Origin: Styela clava
Lineage: Eukaryota > Chordata > Ascidiacea > Stolidobranchia > Styelidae
Length of the DNA: 64,000 nt
Assembly: GCF_964204865.1 (NCBI RefSeq)
Contig: NC_135259.1
Span: 19,230,974-19,294,973 of the forward strand
Direction of reading: 5' to 3'
The translations under genes and the position numbers were made by a program. The notes beneath the pieces are model-generated. The model made no database searches. It worked only from the letters and a program-made list of their open reading frames with translations, and was not told the DNA's origin. Of this stretch, positions 43,226 to 54,989 are shown piece by piece. Within the stretch, counting starts at the first letter, position 1. The number at the start of each line of letters is the position of its first letter.

Positions 43226-43337
43226 TAGGGTTGCCATATATTAAAAGACAAAATCCCTGACAAAATTTTGATGAGACCGGTTGACCAATTTTACAATCAA
43301 AACACTTATATGAAAAACCTGACATATGGCAACCCTA
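43226..43337. mobile_element. Small MITE, TAGGGTTGCCATAT ends
   Basis: 112 bp from tagggttgccatat to atatggcaaccct a; inverted ends are perfect over 14 bases. No target duplication can be fixed because the flank is TA-rich. Confidence 0.75.
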
Positions 43338-43439
43338 GGCTATATGGCAACCCAATAAGCCGCTGCGGAGGAGGCCATTGAAATGGCGTTTAGTGCCACA
43401 TATGCATCCCCATTCTCAACCCGCTGTCTGTAAAGCAAC

Positions 43440-44670
43440 ACAGTAACCCTCCACGAAGGAAGCCATTCAAATTACAATTACGAAACTTAATTATTACGTT
43501 TCCCAAACAACTTCGCTTCTCGACTGATCAAACCAGCTAGTTACGTATCAGGTATAATAGAATTAAGTGCGCTAGTAATTTAACGAATAGTGCGTTTGAT
43601 TGGCAGTACATATGTAATATATTTGCTTGACAAGGTAGAAATGGACTTTGAAGTAATTAGAATCGACCAGCAGTGGACATCTCGAGAAGCTGACATGCAT
43701 AGCAAACTGTATATCGATTCCGACCGCTAATATGTCTATATGGCAGACCTTTCACGAAGGTGGCCATTCATATAGCGATTGGGACCTTTTATCCACACAT
43801 ATACCCAACCTACTGTGTATAGGGCAGCTCTTAGGAAACGACCATTCAAATGGTAAATTCATTCAACATCAGACGCGATCGACTGCTCGAGACGTGGCGA
43901 CCGACCAGTCGATCGCGATCGACGTATTATTAATAAGGGGTGACCGTACATTTGAACCCATGTGTATATCATCGGGTTCATTCTATATGCGGGTGCTAAA
44001 ACCCATGTGCGGGGTTGGTATAGGTTCAAATATCCTCAAAATAAAAACTTTTTCATAGGTGTCATAGTATGCAGGTGCAATTGTCGTGGGTTCAAATGTA
44101 CATGGGTTCAAATGTACGTGGGTTCAAATGTAATGGAACCTCAATAAGGCAGCGCAGTAGCCGTTCGCGGAGGTGACTATTCAAATAACGATTGGGAACA
44201 TATACCCATCCTTATTCCATACCCGATGACTCCATAGCTGCCCAATAGCAAAAGGATACCATTCAAATTACAATAACGAAACTTAACTATTATGTCGTCT
44301 TCACAAACATCTTCGCTTTCCCACTGATTATCAAAGTTAGTCAAACATCAGGTATAAACGAATTTATTGTGATAATAATTTAACTAACAATAGGCTTTTT
44401 GACAGCACACATGTCTTATATTTGCTGGACGAGAAATGGGTGCCACTGCTCTATAACCAAATTTGGTTTCTAGCGGCTCCCTCGCCCTGAAATTCTTTTT
44501 AATAGTTTATTACAATTTGATATCAAGTGTGCTTTCAGTATGCTGAAAAAATAAATTACTGATTACTGGACTTTAAAGTAATTAGAATCGGCCAGCTGTG
44601 GACATCGCGCGAAGCTGACATGCATAGCATAAATCGTTCCCTACCGCTAATCTTCGTTTTCCCAGCCGAT
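43440..44670. repeat. Segmental duplication with insertions
   Basis: 43440-43730 and 44205-44450 repeat ('attacaattacgaaacttaa', 'ggtataatagaatt'-type words), and 'agctgacatgcatagca' recurs at 43690 and 44612. The GTTCAAATGTAC repeat (43940-44141) sits between them. Confidence 0.65.
43940..44141 (+). repeat. 'GTTCAAATGTAC' repeat, copy 2
   Basis: From gaccgtacatttgaaccc to three tandem 'gggttcaaatgta' words, parallel to 16508-16694. Confidence 0.75.
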
Positions 44671-44984
44671 TAGCTCAGCTTAATTATATATAATGTATAA
44701 ATGGAAATAATAAGATTATAATTTAAAAACAACTCATTTTCTATTTTTTCATAAATTATGTATTCAGTTCAATGCCAGCTCAATAGCCTGATCTCCGGAA
44801 ATATAATTAAAATAGCGATAGGACACCTCTATTAATTTCAATTACCTATTGATGATGTTGAAACTCGTTACTCTCAAATCGAACGTGAAGCAATGAACAC
44901 CTTCACTTGTACCTATATGGAGTAAAAACCAATGTTATTACTGACCACAGACCGTTGGTTAGTATATTTACAGTATTTGGATGT

Positions 44985-45080
44985 CTATCCAATTAAAGAG
45001 TCCAGCTGCATATCAACATATATATTTCTGTAACGTCTCGTCTGACCAGAGTCAGACTTCCTCAGACAAGCAACAAGGGG
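44985..45080. repeat. Foldback family fragment (FB4)
   Basis: One arm: 'ccaattaaagagtccagctg' through 'cagacttcctcagacaagca'. Confidence 0.6.
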
Positions 45081-45226
45081 TGGGAAAATTGTTTAGTATA
45101 AGAGCCGCATGTAGCATGTTAGAAATATGTGAGAGCCTCATAATTTTTGAAATTAATAATATTAGATTACCGTGAACTGATAAGAATTTTGCACAAACGT
45201 ATAATAACAATATTTCAAAGTATATA

Positions 45227-45478
45227 TTATTAATTATCGATTTTAATCGGTAAGTATGTTGATAGATATTTGTCTGTCTGTATGTATGTCTGTATGTATG
45301 TCTATTTGTCTGTTAGATGCACGCGATATCTCACGAAAGTGAGATTGAATCTGCTCCAGATTTTGCATGTGGATTCATCTTGTCTCGGACCAGAAGCCTG
45401 TTGATTTTGGGCGAATTATGTCATATAATTAGCGAGTTATTATTTAATTAGTGATAGGACACAAGGTGTCACTATGTA
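45227..45478 (+). repeat. TATCGAT-hairpin repeat family, copy 5 (3' truncated)
   Basis: Start hairpin, (gtct/gtat)n and body to 'gtgataggacacaaggtgtc'; the GATCGATAAGT end is missing. Confidence 0.7.
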
Positions 45479-45675
45479 GCAATCGCCTAATTAAAAGAAA
45501 ACTGTTACGCTATAGTTTCTCTTAGTTAAATTTGGATAATATATGATTATTGCCAGCGAGAAGAGCCGCATAAAAAACTCGAGCCGAGCGAGCGAGCCGC
45601 GGTTTGCCCACCGTTGACATAGAGGAAAGGTAGGGAGTTACTAACGCGCAACCCAATTCAAGGCTTCTAGTAGTG

Positions 45676-45750
45676 TCGGCAACCTTTTTCAAATGACGGA
45701 CCGGTAGAACCTGATCGAAAGTTTGGCGGACCATCTTTATACAAACGAAC
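45676..45750. repeat. hAT-like MITE end fragment
   Basis: 'gtcggcaacctttttcaaat' and 'cggaccggtagaacctg' resemble the CAGGGGTCGGCAAAC class. Confidence 0.4.
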
Positions 45751-45754
45751 TAGA

Positions 45755-46035
45755 CTTATTACTTATCGATCTCGATCGGTAAGTATGTTGATAGGTATTT
45801 GTTGATTTGTTTCACTTTCGTATGTTACGCGATATCTCACGAAAGCAAGGTTCAATCTGCTTCAAATTTTGCATGTGCATTTATCATATCTCGGACCAGA
45901 AGCCTATTGATTGTTGGATAAATTATGTCGTATAATTAGCGAGTTATTGTTTAATTATGCGGTGTCGCTATTGAGTCAGAGCGAAGGAATCGAAACCGCA
46001 GATCGATAAGTCGGTGGTCTCCGATCGCTATCTAG
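45755..46035 (+). repeat. TATCGAT-hairpin repeat family, copy 6
   Basis: Start hairpin cgatctcgatcg, body with a short deletion, end 'gatcgataagtcggtgg'. Confidence 0.72.
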
Positions 46036-46147
46036 TGTAATAACTCATATCATCAATAAATCATTGACATCTTATATTTATCCTAATTATTAACCTAATG
46101 CTTATACGGCGACCTAATACCCTCTTCGGGGAGGCCAATCAAATAGT

Positions 46148-46222
46148 CCTAATTGCAATTAGCTCAGTTGGTTACAGCGTTGTGAACACTATCGCTAATC
46201 TGGGTTCTGTACTAATCCCTCA
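46148..46222 (+). pseudogene. tRNA-like relic
   Basis: 'ttagctcagttggttacagc' is a good D arm and A box. The anticodon and T arms that follow are degraded ('ctgggttctgtactaatccc'). Could be an old tRNA pseudogene or SINE head. Confidence 0.4.
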
Positions 46223-46280
46223 TATTGTTAAATATCTATTTTCGTTAATTAAAATTGACAGAATTATTTACGTTGTGCCT

Positions 46281-46545
46281 AAACATCCTTATTCTGTCAT
46301 AAAACTGCCTCGTGAGATTGATTTAAATCGACGGAGTAATTTAACTTGCATCTAAATATCCTTATTCTGCTAAAAAGATGCCGCGTGGGATTGATTTGAA
46401 TTGACAGAATAATTTAACTTGTATCTAAATATCCTTATTTTGCCATAAAACTGCAGCGTGGGATTGATTTAAATTGACAGAATATTTCACCTTGCATCTG
46501 AATATCCCTATTCTGCCGAAACTGCCGCGTGGGATTTTAATTGTA
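46281..46545 (+). repeat. Tandem repeat, ~73-bp unit, four copies
   Basis: Starts at 46281, 46353, 46428 and 46501 ('aaatatccttattctgc'), with 'gcgtgggattgattt' and 'ttgacagaataatttaactt'. Confidence 0.85.
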
Positions 46546-46729
46546 TGTATTTTGAGTGACTACTTAATTTATTGTCTTGAACGAAGTCACTGTCTTCCTC
46601 CAGTTTTTTTGTTATTTTCTTAAAGCGGGCTCCTTGCCATCTCTTCGAGATAAGTTCTGGTAGCTTCCGGGTACCATTAAGGGATCTCTTGTACAAAGCC
46701 TCCGCCATGAATGCAAAAATCTGATATTT

Positions 46730-46935
46730 GAACCCGTAATTTGAACCCACGTACATTTGAACCCGTATTTTGAACCCACGACAGTTGTATCTGCATACTA
46801 TTGCACCTATGGGAATTTTTTTTACGGATGTTTGAACCCATACTAAACCTAACCCATGGATTTTAGCACCCGCATATAGATTGAACCCGCGGATATACGG
46901 GTGCAAATGTAAGTGGGTTCAAATGTACGGTCACC
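46730..46935 (-). repeat. 'GTTCAAATGTAC' repeat, copy 3, inverted
   Basis: Reverse orientation of 16508-16694. Both ends carry 'gtacatttgaaccc' or its complement, so the family has true inverted ends. Confidence 0.75.
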
Positions 46936-47270
46936 ATTGGAGTAGAACAGCCGCCTTTTAAAATAAAAAAATAGTAATTATCCAGTTAGCTTACGAATGA
47001 TTTGAAAATTTGAATTTCTAGCGCAATATGTTTTTCTAACCCTGCCCCAATGACTCTCTCTAAGCCCGCCGCTGTACAGGTTTATTATAAATATATTTCC
47101 ACTGTCGGCGTACTTCTTATATATAAACGTAACGCGGCCTGAATAGCAAAAGGTAGCACATTTCTGTCTCGAAGAAGCAGAAAGTACATGTTTTTGCTGC
47201 CAATGCCGAAAGCTACAAGACCTATATAGATTTTCGGCGGTGCATTATGCGCCTATGGCTTTGAAATATC

Positions 47271-47483
47271 GGCGCTCCAGAAGTGTGTGTACCAATATGG
47301 GGATAACTAATTTTGTTCGCCTACTTTACATCAAGTTCTGTAAAGGGACGGACGCCTATGGACAGGGAGCATATTCATTTCGCTAACACAGATAGTCCCA
47401 AACTCGTAGTGGAACTAAAATAAGGAAAATCGAAATAAAATTATGGCCTAACCCTAACCTGGTGCACACACTACGGGTGTATA
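47271..47483. mobile_element. Asymmetric MITE with perfect target duplication
   Basis: 213 bp from ggcgctccagaagtgtg. Flanked by gaaatatc at 47263-47270 and 47484-47491, an exact 8-bp duplication. Confidence 0.9.
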
Positions 47484-47499
47484 GAAATATCTTGGATTC

Positions 47500-48255
47500 T
47501 TTGGAACTTATATTTTAACACAAAGCAATTATATTTACCTTCTTGCAGTGTCTATATCGTAGAATTAGCGTATTTTTTTCATAAATACTGGAAGTATTTT
47601 TCACCTACTGGAGATATATAACTACAATTGCCGCAAGAAAGGGATTTATTTCCGGCAGAAAAAATGAATATCACCGACCTTGGAAATGGGTAAGCGAGGG
47701 ACGAATCGGGGGCATTTGAGATTTCAAAGAGTGTTTAGCATCACCGCTAGAAACAAAGCGGATTAGGGTAATATTATTGAGAATGGCAATTTGAGGCTTC
47801 GGCGTATTCTCACGTTTGAAGAGTGAAGTTAAGGGTCTGATCGTCCTACACATTTTATGAAGACTATTTAATCGAATTTCACTCTCCCGGGATAAATGTG
47901 GAACGTCGTATTCTATTCTAACAGTATAAGAAAAAAGTGGCTGCAATATGATAAAGTCGTCGTATCAGCTTTACTCTCCTGATAAAATATTTGTTGCAAC
48001 ATTGGACGTTTTCAAATGAAATTATGAATTTTAACAATTAATGAAGCTCATCTCACTGGCTGGAAACCGGCTCTCTTTCCGTTAATCAAGTTTTATTTTT
48101 TGTTATTATTACTTCGGATTCGTATGTGTTAGTTGCCATAAAGATTCTTGAAGTTGAATAAGAACGTTGCGTTGAAAGAGATTATGCTATTCTTAATTAT
48201 TTATTTTAAATTATCTTCATAGTACTCCAATGATTAAACTCGATTTATCGTCTTT
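47500..48255. other. Upstream region of the receptor exon
   Basis: No repeat or gene is recognised. Would hold the promoter or a 5' exon of the receptor if the gene is active. Confidence 0.35.
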
Positions 48256-48265
48256 ATAACGGAAC

Positions 48266-48445
48266 ATGAATTACCATATTTTTAGTTCTTCGATGCAAAT
48301 GTTCAACTGCGGTCCTCCCCCAGAAGTTCCGTACACATTCCCTACCTATATGGTCATGGCGATTATTAATGGAATCATCGCTGGAGGCGGTATGCTTGGC
48401 AACGCTTTGGTCGTGTTCGTTCTCCTGGTTGCTACGGACAGACAG
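48266..48445 (+). CDS. First coding exon of a putative rhodopsin-family GPCR
   Basis: 60 codons. A short N-terminus with C15 and several prolines is followed by a hydrophobic segment at about 29-56 holding G45-N46 in 'GMLGNALVVFVLLVA', the TM1 signature of class A receptors (N1.50). The frame ends exactly at CAG before a GTATGA donor at 48446, phase 0; reading on gives an immediate stop. An in-frame TAA lies at 48257-48259, so translation starts here at M1 or at M10 (48293). An acceptor-like 'tatttttag' at about 48284 would favour M10 if a 5' exon exists. No exon with TM2-TM7 was recognised downstream to 64000. The subtype cannot be named. It could also be an orphaned exon. Confidence 0.6.
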
Positions 48446-48539
48446 GTATGATTATTTGAATATTAACTTTGAGTTAACATTGAGGATCGTCCCAAGGCAG
48501 GTTTTTTGTTTATTTCTTGTTTTATCATAAAAGAACTTT

Positions 48540-49260
48540 CTTGAACAGCTGGATTCGAGCACAGAGTTTGTATAGGTACATTATTTTTGAAACTTCAGAC
48601 ATCAGGCATAGGTTACGCTTTGAAAATCAGATTTTAAAAAATTCGTTTTCTTTTCTTTTGCAACAACCTTACTTGAACATCTGATTTAGAGCACAAAGTT
48701 TGTTGATACATTGTTTTTAAAACTTCAAGCATCTGGATAGGGTAAAGTTTGTAAATCATATTTCAAAAGCGATTTTCTTTTCGTGCAAATGTATGGCTGC
48801 TCACCGGTCGGTACTCTTTCGCAAAAACCTTTATTGAGCAACTGAATTAGAGCACAAAGTTCGTAGGTACATTGTTTTCAAAACGTTGGGCATCTGGATA
48901 GGTTAAGCTTTGGAAATCATATCGCAAAATTGTGTTTTTAGCTGATTCAGAGAATACAGTTCGTTGGTACATTGTTTATGAAACCTTAGGCATCTGGTTA
49001 GGTTAGGCCAAGTGTGGCCAACACGTCAAACGCGATCAATCGGTGGATCGCAACTGAAGTTTGAGCAATCATGTAACATCTATGGTTTGAGAGAATTTTT
49101 TTTTTTGCTCATTAGATAATATGGATAATTGCAGTTATTAGCATATTCAGCATTTTAATGTGTATGCTCTTATTACCGATCAGTCGATCGCCAGCTATTT
49201 TAAAGTTTTAGCGGTTGAGCAGGTTGGCACACCCTCTGTTTAAGCTTTGAAAATCAGATC
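48540..49260 (+). repeat. Four-unit tandem repeat in the putative receptor intron
   Basis: Units start near 48543, 48671, 48832 and 48940, with words 'gagcacaaagttt', 'ggtacattgttt' and 'gcatctggataggtta'. The fourth is split by the MITE at 49009-49238 and resumes with 'taagctttgaaaatcag'. Confidence 0.8.
49009..49238. mobile_element. hAT-like MITE nested in the tandem repeat
   Basis: Left 'caagtgtggccaac', right 'ggttggcacaccctctg'. Insertion is proven by the interrupted tandem unit; flanks ggttaggc and gtttaagc are similar but decayed. Confidence 0.75.
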
Positions 49261-50320
49261 GCAAAATTGTTTTCTTTTCTTGCAAAAGGACGTCAACCCA
49301 TAGGGTTCTACGTGCGTCAAAACATGTTTTTCTTGCGATCAAGTTCGTTCAATCTTAGACTTCACTAATTAACCGTTATCGATCTTTATTTGAAACGAAA
49401 ATAAATGATCTAGGTATCAGATTTCTTGTTATTGCTTGAAACACTTGAAACACTGTTAAAAAAAATTAGTATTTTAACAGTATATTATAGCGGTGATAGG
49501 CCTTAATACTATCGTAATACTATCTAATTCTAATCCATATAGCGTAGGTTCCCAAAGTGTTCCAGAGCTCCGTTAGAGAAATCTTTGTGGTCCGTGAGAT
49601 ATTTGTTTACCTATTATTAAAATAAATATTTTTTAAATACAAAGCAGCAAATACATCTGCGTCTTTAAATAAAGTAATCTTAGTTTACTCGGATATATTA
49701 ATCGGTAAATTACAATGCGTCTTTTGTTTTTATTTTTCAATTTTGTGTGGGGCTTCGCAAATATCAGTCAACCTTTTCAACAGGCTGCTTAACATTAAAA
49801 GACCAGCCATTAAATAGCTTTTCCAAGTATTGCTATTTCGAGTAAAAGCCCTCGTTATTGGGGGGAAAACTATAGATCGAAAATAATTTAATGGCTGTTT
49901 CAAGAATTGGGTGAGCGAAAAAAAAGACGTAAATATTTTTCCACGGTAATTCTGTGCCAACGTAGCGGTTTTCACGGTAAATTGAGAGCATTCGGTGGCA
50001 TATGGGGCATTATTGATAACATTGTGAAAACACAAACCTTGAAAAATAAACGTTTAACATTACCGTTACAGCAATGTTTAAATATACAGGGTGGTCGCTA
50101 GAAAAACACAAAAATTTGCTTTTCAACGATATTAATATTTGAACAGTAATTTACAGGAATCCTGATTGAACTTGAGAAATTAATTGAGCGTAAAATTTAA
50201 AATAACAGGTATTGAGGTAAATCTTCGTTCTGGAATTTCTTGTCAATTTCTGAAATATTATTTTTATGTTTTCGTTCATAAGATAAGTCCAAGAAACACT
50301 CTCGCAGGTATTTCTCGCCG
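49260..50320. other. Gene-free stretch
   Basis: 'ggttcccaaagtgttccaga' at 49550 looks like another CAGxGxTTCCCAAA MITE end. No exon is seen. Confidence 0.4.
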
Positions 50321-50327
50321 GTACTCC

Positions 50328-50545
50328 GGTACTCCTGTAGTGTGTGTATCAGGTTATGGTTAGGCCATAATTTTATTCCGATTTATTTTCCTATTTTAGT
50401 TCTATTACGAATTCGGGGACTGCATGTGTTAGCCGAATGAATATACCCACTGCCCATAGTTTCCAGTCCTTTTACACAACTTGATGTAAAGTAGGCAAAC
50501 AAAATTAGTTACCCTCCATATTGGTACACACACTTCTGGAGCGCT
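50328..50545. mobile_element. Asymmetric MITE copy
   Basis: ggtactcctgtagtgtg through 'cacttctggagcgct', full body. Confidence 0.75.
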
Positions 50546-51099
50546 GGTATTTTTCTTTTTTTTTGGTGTTTCCTGTTACTTTAAATGGTCTTCGATTATA
50601 AATAAAAAGTCGATTAATTTATCAGGACGACCAGCCTTCTCCTTAATATCTTGGAGACCAATTTAAAATTGTAACCCTCATACATGTACATTGGTAACAT
50701 TATCAAAACGTTCAACATTTACGCCAAAAGCGTAGCCAGAAATTTTCAAAGAAGGAGTGGATGTTCTGAGATTTCTAATTGCCAAGTTAGCCCGTAACAG
50801 CTAGAAAACGTGCAGTTTCAAAAGTCCCAGAGTCTAAAAAGCGTTTACAGAAAAATACCCTCTTTTTGTATTTTAAATGGAGATATTTTCCGACCCTCAA
50901 AGCCATCCCACCGCTACGTCCCCGATTTACGTTGCAGCAATGTTAAAAATTGATGATATTCAAATAGTAATTTACAGGAATCTCGAACTTGAAAAATGAA
51001 TCGAGCGTGAAATTTTAAATAAGAGGTATCAAATTAAACCATCACTCTGATAAATAAGAGGATAAATAAACATTGAAGTCGGTGATCGGGAAACATAAA

Positions 51100-52240
51100 T
51101 GGTATACGAATCAATACAAATTTCATACTATATTCGGTTTCTTTGATATCTTACCAATTCTGCTTTTATGTCAATTATGCAAACAACATTCCCAAAATCT
51201 AATTATAGATTTCACGTCTAAGCCGGTTGGTTCATTTTAATTCGTTCAAAACATTTACATAACGGAAAATTTGATTATGTACTCGAACTTATGATACGCG
51301 GAACTTATACTCTGGCATTTGTACAGTAATGCTACAAGCAAATAGTAAGTAAAACCCTCCTTCAAAATACCCGACTGTTATTGCTGATTAGCCCTTGTAC
51401 CGGAAATAAACAAGAAAGTCGATGCTGGGGGAAGCATAAATAAATAGTATGTAAATCTTGCAATACGTGCCACTTATACTCTGGTTTTTGTACATTCAGG
51501 ATTGTTCATAATGTATGTATTTATATGCATGACGATAGTATTAATAAGCGCCCTAAAAAACGGTTGGAAAACGTCGTTGCAGATTAGTAGGGCATTTCAA
51601 ATCGAATATTCGAATCGAATAGTGAATTATTCGAATCTGTTCAGAGCAAAATTTCAAATCGCCGCCATCTTGTTTTATTCTTACCGCCATATAGTCGACG
51701 TGAATTCCTTAATTTTTTTTATTGTAGCAATACTTTTTTCAATGCAATTATGACATATGACTATTTTCTGTAGTGAGTTATTGATAAAAACGTGTTTCTT
51801 ATTGTGTGTGAACGCTCAGCAATCTGTCTGAGTGCTTTATTCTACGTTTTCAGTAATTCATTCGTTGAAAGGGCCAATTACTATAAAAAAAAATCGCATG
51901 CAATTCTATATCTCCCAAGTATTCGAGTTTCGATTCGATTCGAAAAATATATTCGATTCGATTCTGAAATCATCAGATATTCGAAAATTCCCAACCCTAC
52001 TAATTAGCCATTGTAACGGATATAAACAAGGAAGTCAATGCCCGGGGAAACAAACAAATAGTATACAAATTTCCTAGTATATTCGGTTTTTTTGATATCT
52101 TACCAATTCTGCTTTTACGTCAATTATGCAAACAACAATCCCAGAATCAAATTATAGATTTCACGTCTAAGCCGGTTGGTTCCTTTTAATTCGTTCAAAA
52201 CATTTACATAACGGTAAATTCGATTATGTTATCCCGAGAT
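51100..52240. repeat. Duplicated ~190-bp block flanking a MITE
   Basis: 51100-51280 and 52055-52240 are close copies ('tttcacgtctaagccggttg', 'gtcaattatgcaaacaaca'). The element 51588-51999 lies between. Confidence 0.8.
51588..51999. mobile_element. hAT-like MITE, TAGGG ends, TTCGAATCGAAT-rich
   Basis: 412 bp, inverted ends tagggcatttcaaatcgaat and its decayed inverse, full of ttcgaat palindromes. Flanks cagattag and ctaattag match at 6 of 8. Confidence 0.78.
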
Positions 52241-52339
52241 ATGGTTATTCTGTCGATTTTAAGTCAAGTTATCTCAAAGCGAGGCGGGGAGAATCGAAAT
52301 AGATTTAATAACAGAACAATTCAATGGGTCGGTCTAAAC

Positions 52340-53193
52340 CAGGGGTTTCTAAGTTGTGGTACATGAACCCCACAAGAACACGTTGGGACTTTTCATTAGG
52401 CACATTTAATTGAGTATTAGAGAAAAAAAACTATCCATACCTTTTCCTTGATTCCGCTGAAATAAATTTGTGTCTGTGGATGTTTTTACTTTTTAAATCT
52501 TTAATTTGGGATATTTCACATGATAATTACGTTTAACCCAAAGTGTTCACTATATGATATGGTCTTTCAAAAAAGTTAAATGCTTTTCGCAATGCGACAC
52601 TGAAAAAAAAGATTATTTGAATGCGGCCTTTGCAAAACAACTTGGCCCTCAGCGCAATAGGCAATTTAATCGTGACTCTGCAAGAAAAACAAAATATTTT
52701 ATAGAGAATTATCGATTTATTCGGCCCTGGACACGTCCAGGTGAACTGAAACGTGGTAATTAATGCTTCCGTACATTCAAATGTCAAAGGTCAATTCTAT
52801 TTAATCTATTTAGGATTTTTCGGAGGACATTATTTGGATTAGATCAGGGTGTAAATGCCTAATGTAAAATCTTTTCTTTACTTTCCGGGCGAGTGAAAGC
52901 CGAAAAATAATTATTTTGAGCTCTATGTTCTGTGCCCCATTAACTTTCTCATGTAAGGAAAAAACTACCAGAAAAAAATAAATTCTTTTTGCAAAGATGA
53001 GCATTTCCACTTTGATAATAAAAATAAAAATAACCATTTAGTAGCAAAAACCAACATTATCATTCATTTCTAAAACCAATAAAAATAACTAATTTATAAC
53101 TCTTAGCAATATTTAATAGATTCGTTGCCACATTGAAAATGTTATTGTGGCCCGGCAGTGATTCTGGGCTATGGCACACTGGTTGAAATACTG
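52340..53193. mobile_element. Possible hAT-like element, CAGGGGTTTCTAAG end
   Basis: Left 'caggggtttctaagttgtgg', right 'tggcacactggttgaaatac' facing inward. The length exceeds the other MITEs and no matching duplication is seen. The open frame at 52554-52763 has no recognised domain. Confidence 0.45.
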
Positions 53194-53253
53194 TGATTTG
53201 GAATCAAACATAATTCGCAATCGCATAGATTTAATATTAATAAAACTGTTAAT

Positions 53254-53730
53254 ACATCGAAAAATGTAACCTCCTCACGAATGACGTCATTCTGTACGTC
53301 GAAAAATGTAACCTCACGAATGACGTCATTCTGTACGTCGAAAAATGTAACCTCCTCACGAATGACGTCATTCTGTACGTCGAAAAATGTAACCTCCTCA
53401 CAAATGACGTCATTCTGTACGTCTAGAAATGTAACCTCCTCACGAATGACGTCATTCTGGACGTCGAGATATGTAACCCCCTCACAAATGACGTCATTCT
53501 GTACATCGAGAAATGTAACCTCCTCACGAATGACGTCATTCTAAACGTCGAGAAATGTGACCTCCTCACGAACGACGTCATTCAGAACATCGAGAAATGA
53601 AACCTCCTCACGAATGACGTCATTCTGAACGAGGGAGACAGAAATCATTCGAACGACGTCATTCAGAACATCGAGAAATGAAACCTCCTCACGAATGACG
53701 TCATTCTGAACGAGGGAGACAGAAATCATT
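53254..53730 (+). repeat. 42-bp minisatellite with TGACGTCA in each unit
   Basis: Unit: acgtcgaaaaatgtaacc, tcctcacgaatgacgtcatt, ctgt. About eleven units; nine have TGACGTCA and two have CGACGTCA. One unit lacks three bases. The last part forms a two-unit higher-order repeat with 'gagggagacagaaatcatt'. TGACGTCA is the full CRE/ATF site. Confidence 0.92.
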
Positions 53731-53734
53731 CAAA

Positions 53735-54600
53735 TGACAAGATGTCAGAATATCATTTTCATTCACACTTTTCGGTTTTTACTGTAATTAGATTTGCACG
53801 TAAAATCCCGTGGGAGACCAAACTGACATTTAGTTTCGCGGCAAAGTATTTTCGATGAACGAAATGTTAAGATGTTTTTATTATGTCACTGACTATCCGA
53901 TTCTCAAATCAATTTTGTTTCCGTGAAGGCCTGGGACAAGGGTTCTCAAACTGACATGATCCGCGGCATCTTCTAAAGACTATTAACGACTGTGTCGTAG
54001 TCAGGGGGGCTGTGGGGCCATGCCCCCTTCCAAAAAATTTCAACAATTTCTTTTTTAATTCAATATTGCGGCATTTGCAGTAGCACATGAATTCATACGC
54101 CGTTCCAACACTATTTTGCTCTATTCTTACAATATTTACTGGAAACTGACTTTTTCTGGCTTGCTATCAATAATCCTTTTACCTTACCAAATCAACCGAA
54201 CGAGACAGATGGAAATGCGCGTTCATATGCCTTGGATAACTCCGACAGCAAACAAAGTACGTCTGTAGAGAGATTATTTAAGATGCTGTTTGATACCGGT
54301 GGCTTCTTTTTATATGGCTTCGTTCGGGGCAAATGGCACGAGAGAGCGTCGTATTACGTCTTTATACAAAGAAAAATTGCCCTCACTCCGAGATTTCGGG
54401 ATGGCCACCCTCTTGATTGTGGCCCCTGCTCTACTTTGAAAATATCATGTTCTGCTTTCAACGCTGAAATTTCTAAAATTGAAATTTCTGATTTCCAAGT
54501 TATACCATAACAGCCAGCGGTGGAGAGTCTTGTGGGTCTTAAAAAAGGTTTTGAGTCACGAAAAATTGCCATGTATGATAAGACAACTGATGGGAGGGTG
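53735..54600. other. Gene-free stretch with MITE debris
   Basis: 'gggttctcaaactgacatga' at 53940 and 'caggggggctgtgggg' at 54002 look like element ends. No gene family in the open frame 54232-54510. Confidence 0.4.
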
Positions 54601-54611
54601 GGTCCGACCTG

Positions 54612-54800
54612 CAAGCCCCGACTTGGCCTATTTGCGATAGGAAAAAATTTTTATATTTATTTCATTGGAAGCATAGCCGATGACTCAAAAATAAAATATG
54701 ATAGTTTAAATGATTTCGAGAGACCGAAATTGTCCTGGAACAGGCTTGTCCCCCGCCGCTGATTATCTTGTGTGGGTTTAAAATCCAGTATTTCCGTTAG
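54612..54800 (-). repeat. Inverted partner of 24398-24600
   Basis: Reverse copy with the same order of words and adjacent MITE. Confidence 0.75.
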
Positions 54801-54985
54801 AGTGTGTCCAGGTTAGGGCATAATTTTATTCCAATTGTCCTTATTTTAGTACTATTACGAGTCGGGGACTGTTTGTGTTAGCCAAGTTAATATTCCTCCC
54901 GCCCCCAGTCCCTTTACACAACTTGATGTAAATTAAGCGAACAAAATTAGTTACCTCCATCTTAGTACATACACTTCTGGATCGA
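54790..54985. mobile_element. Asymmetric MITE copy
   Basis: 'ccgttagagtgtgtccaggt' to 'cacttctggatcg', inverse orientation of 24206. Confidence 0.68.
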
Positions 54986-54989
54986 CCTT

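Noticed and set aside
46508-46906. 132-codon minus-strand frame
   Set aside because: Made of the inverted GTTCAAATGTAC repeat; no domain.
53281-53544. Open frame with a repeating 14-residue unit
   Set aside because: The 42-bp satellite period keeps the frame open automatically; both strands are open and no start context, splice site or family supports it.
54232-54510. 92-codon frame
   Set aside because: No domain or splice signals; nearby MITE ends.
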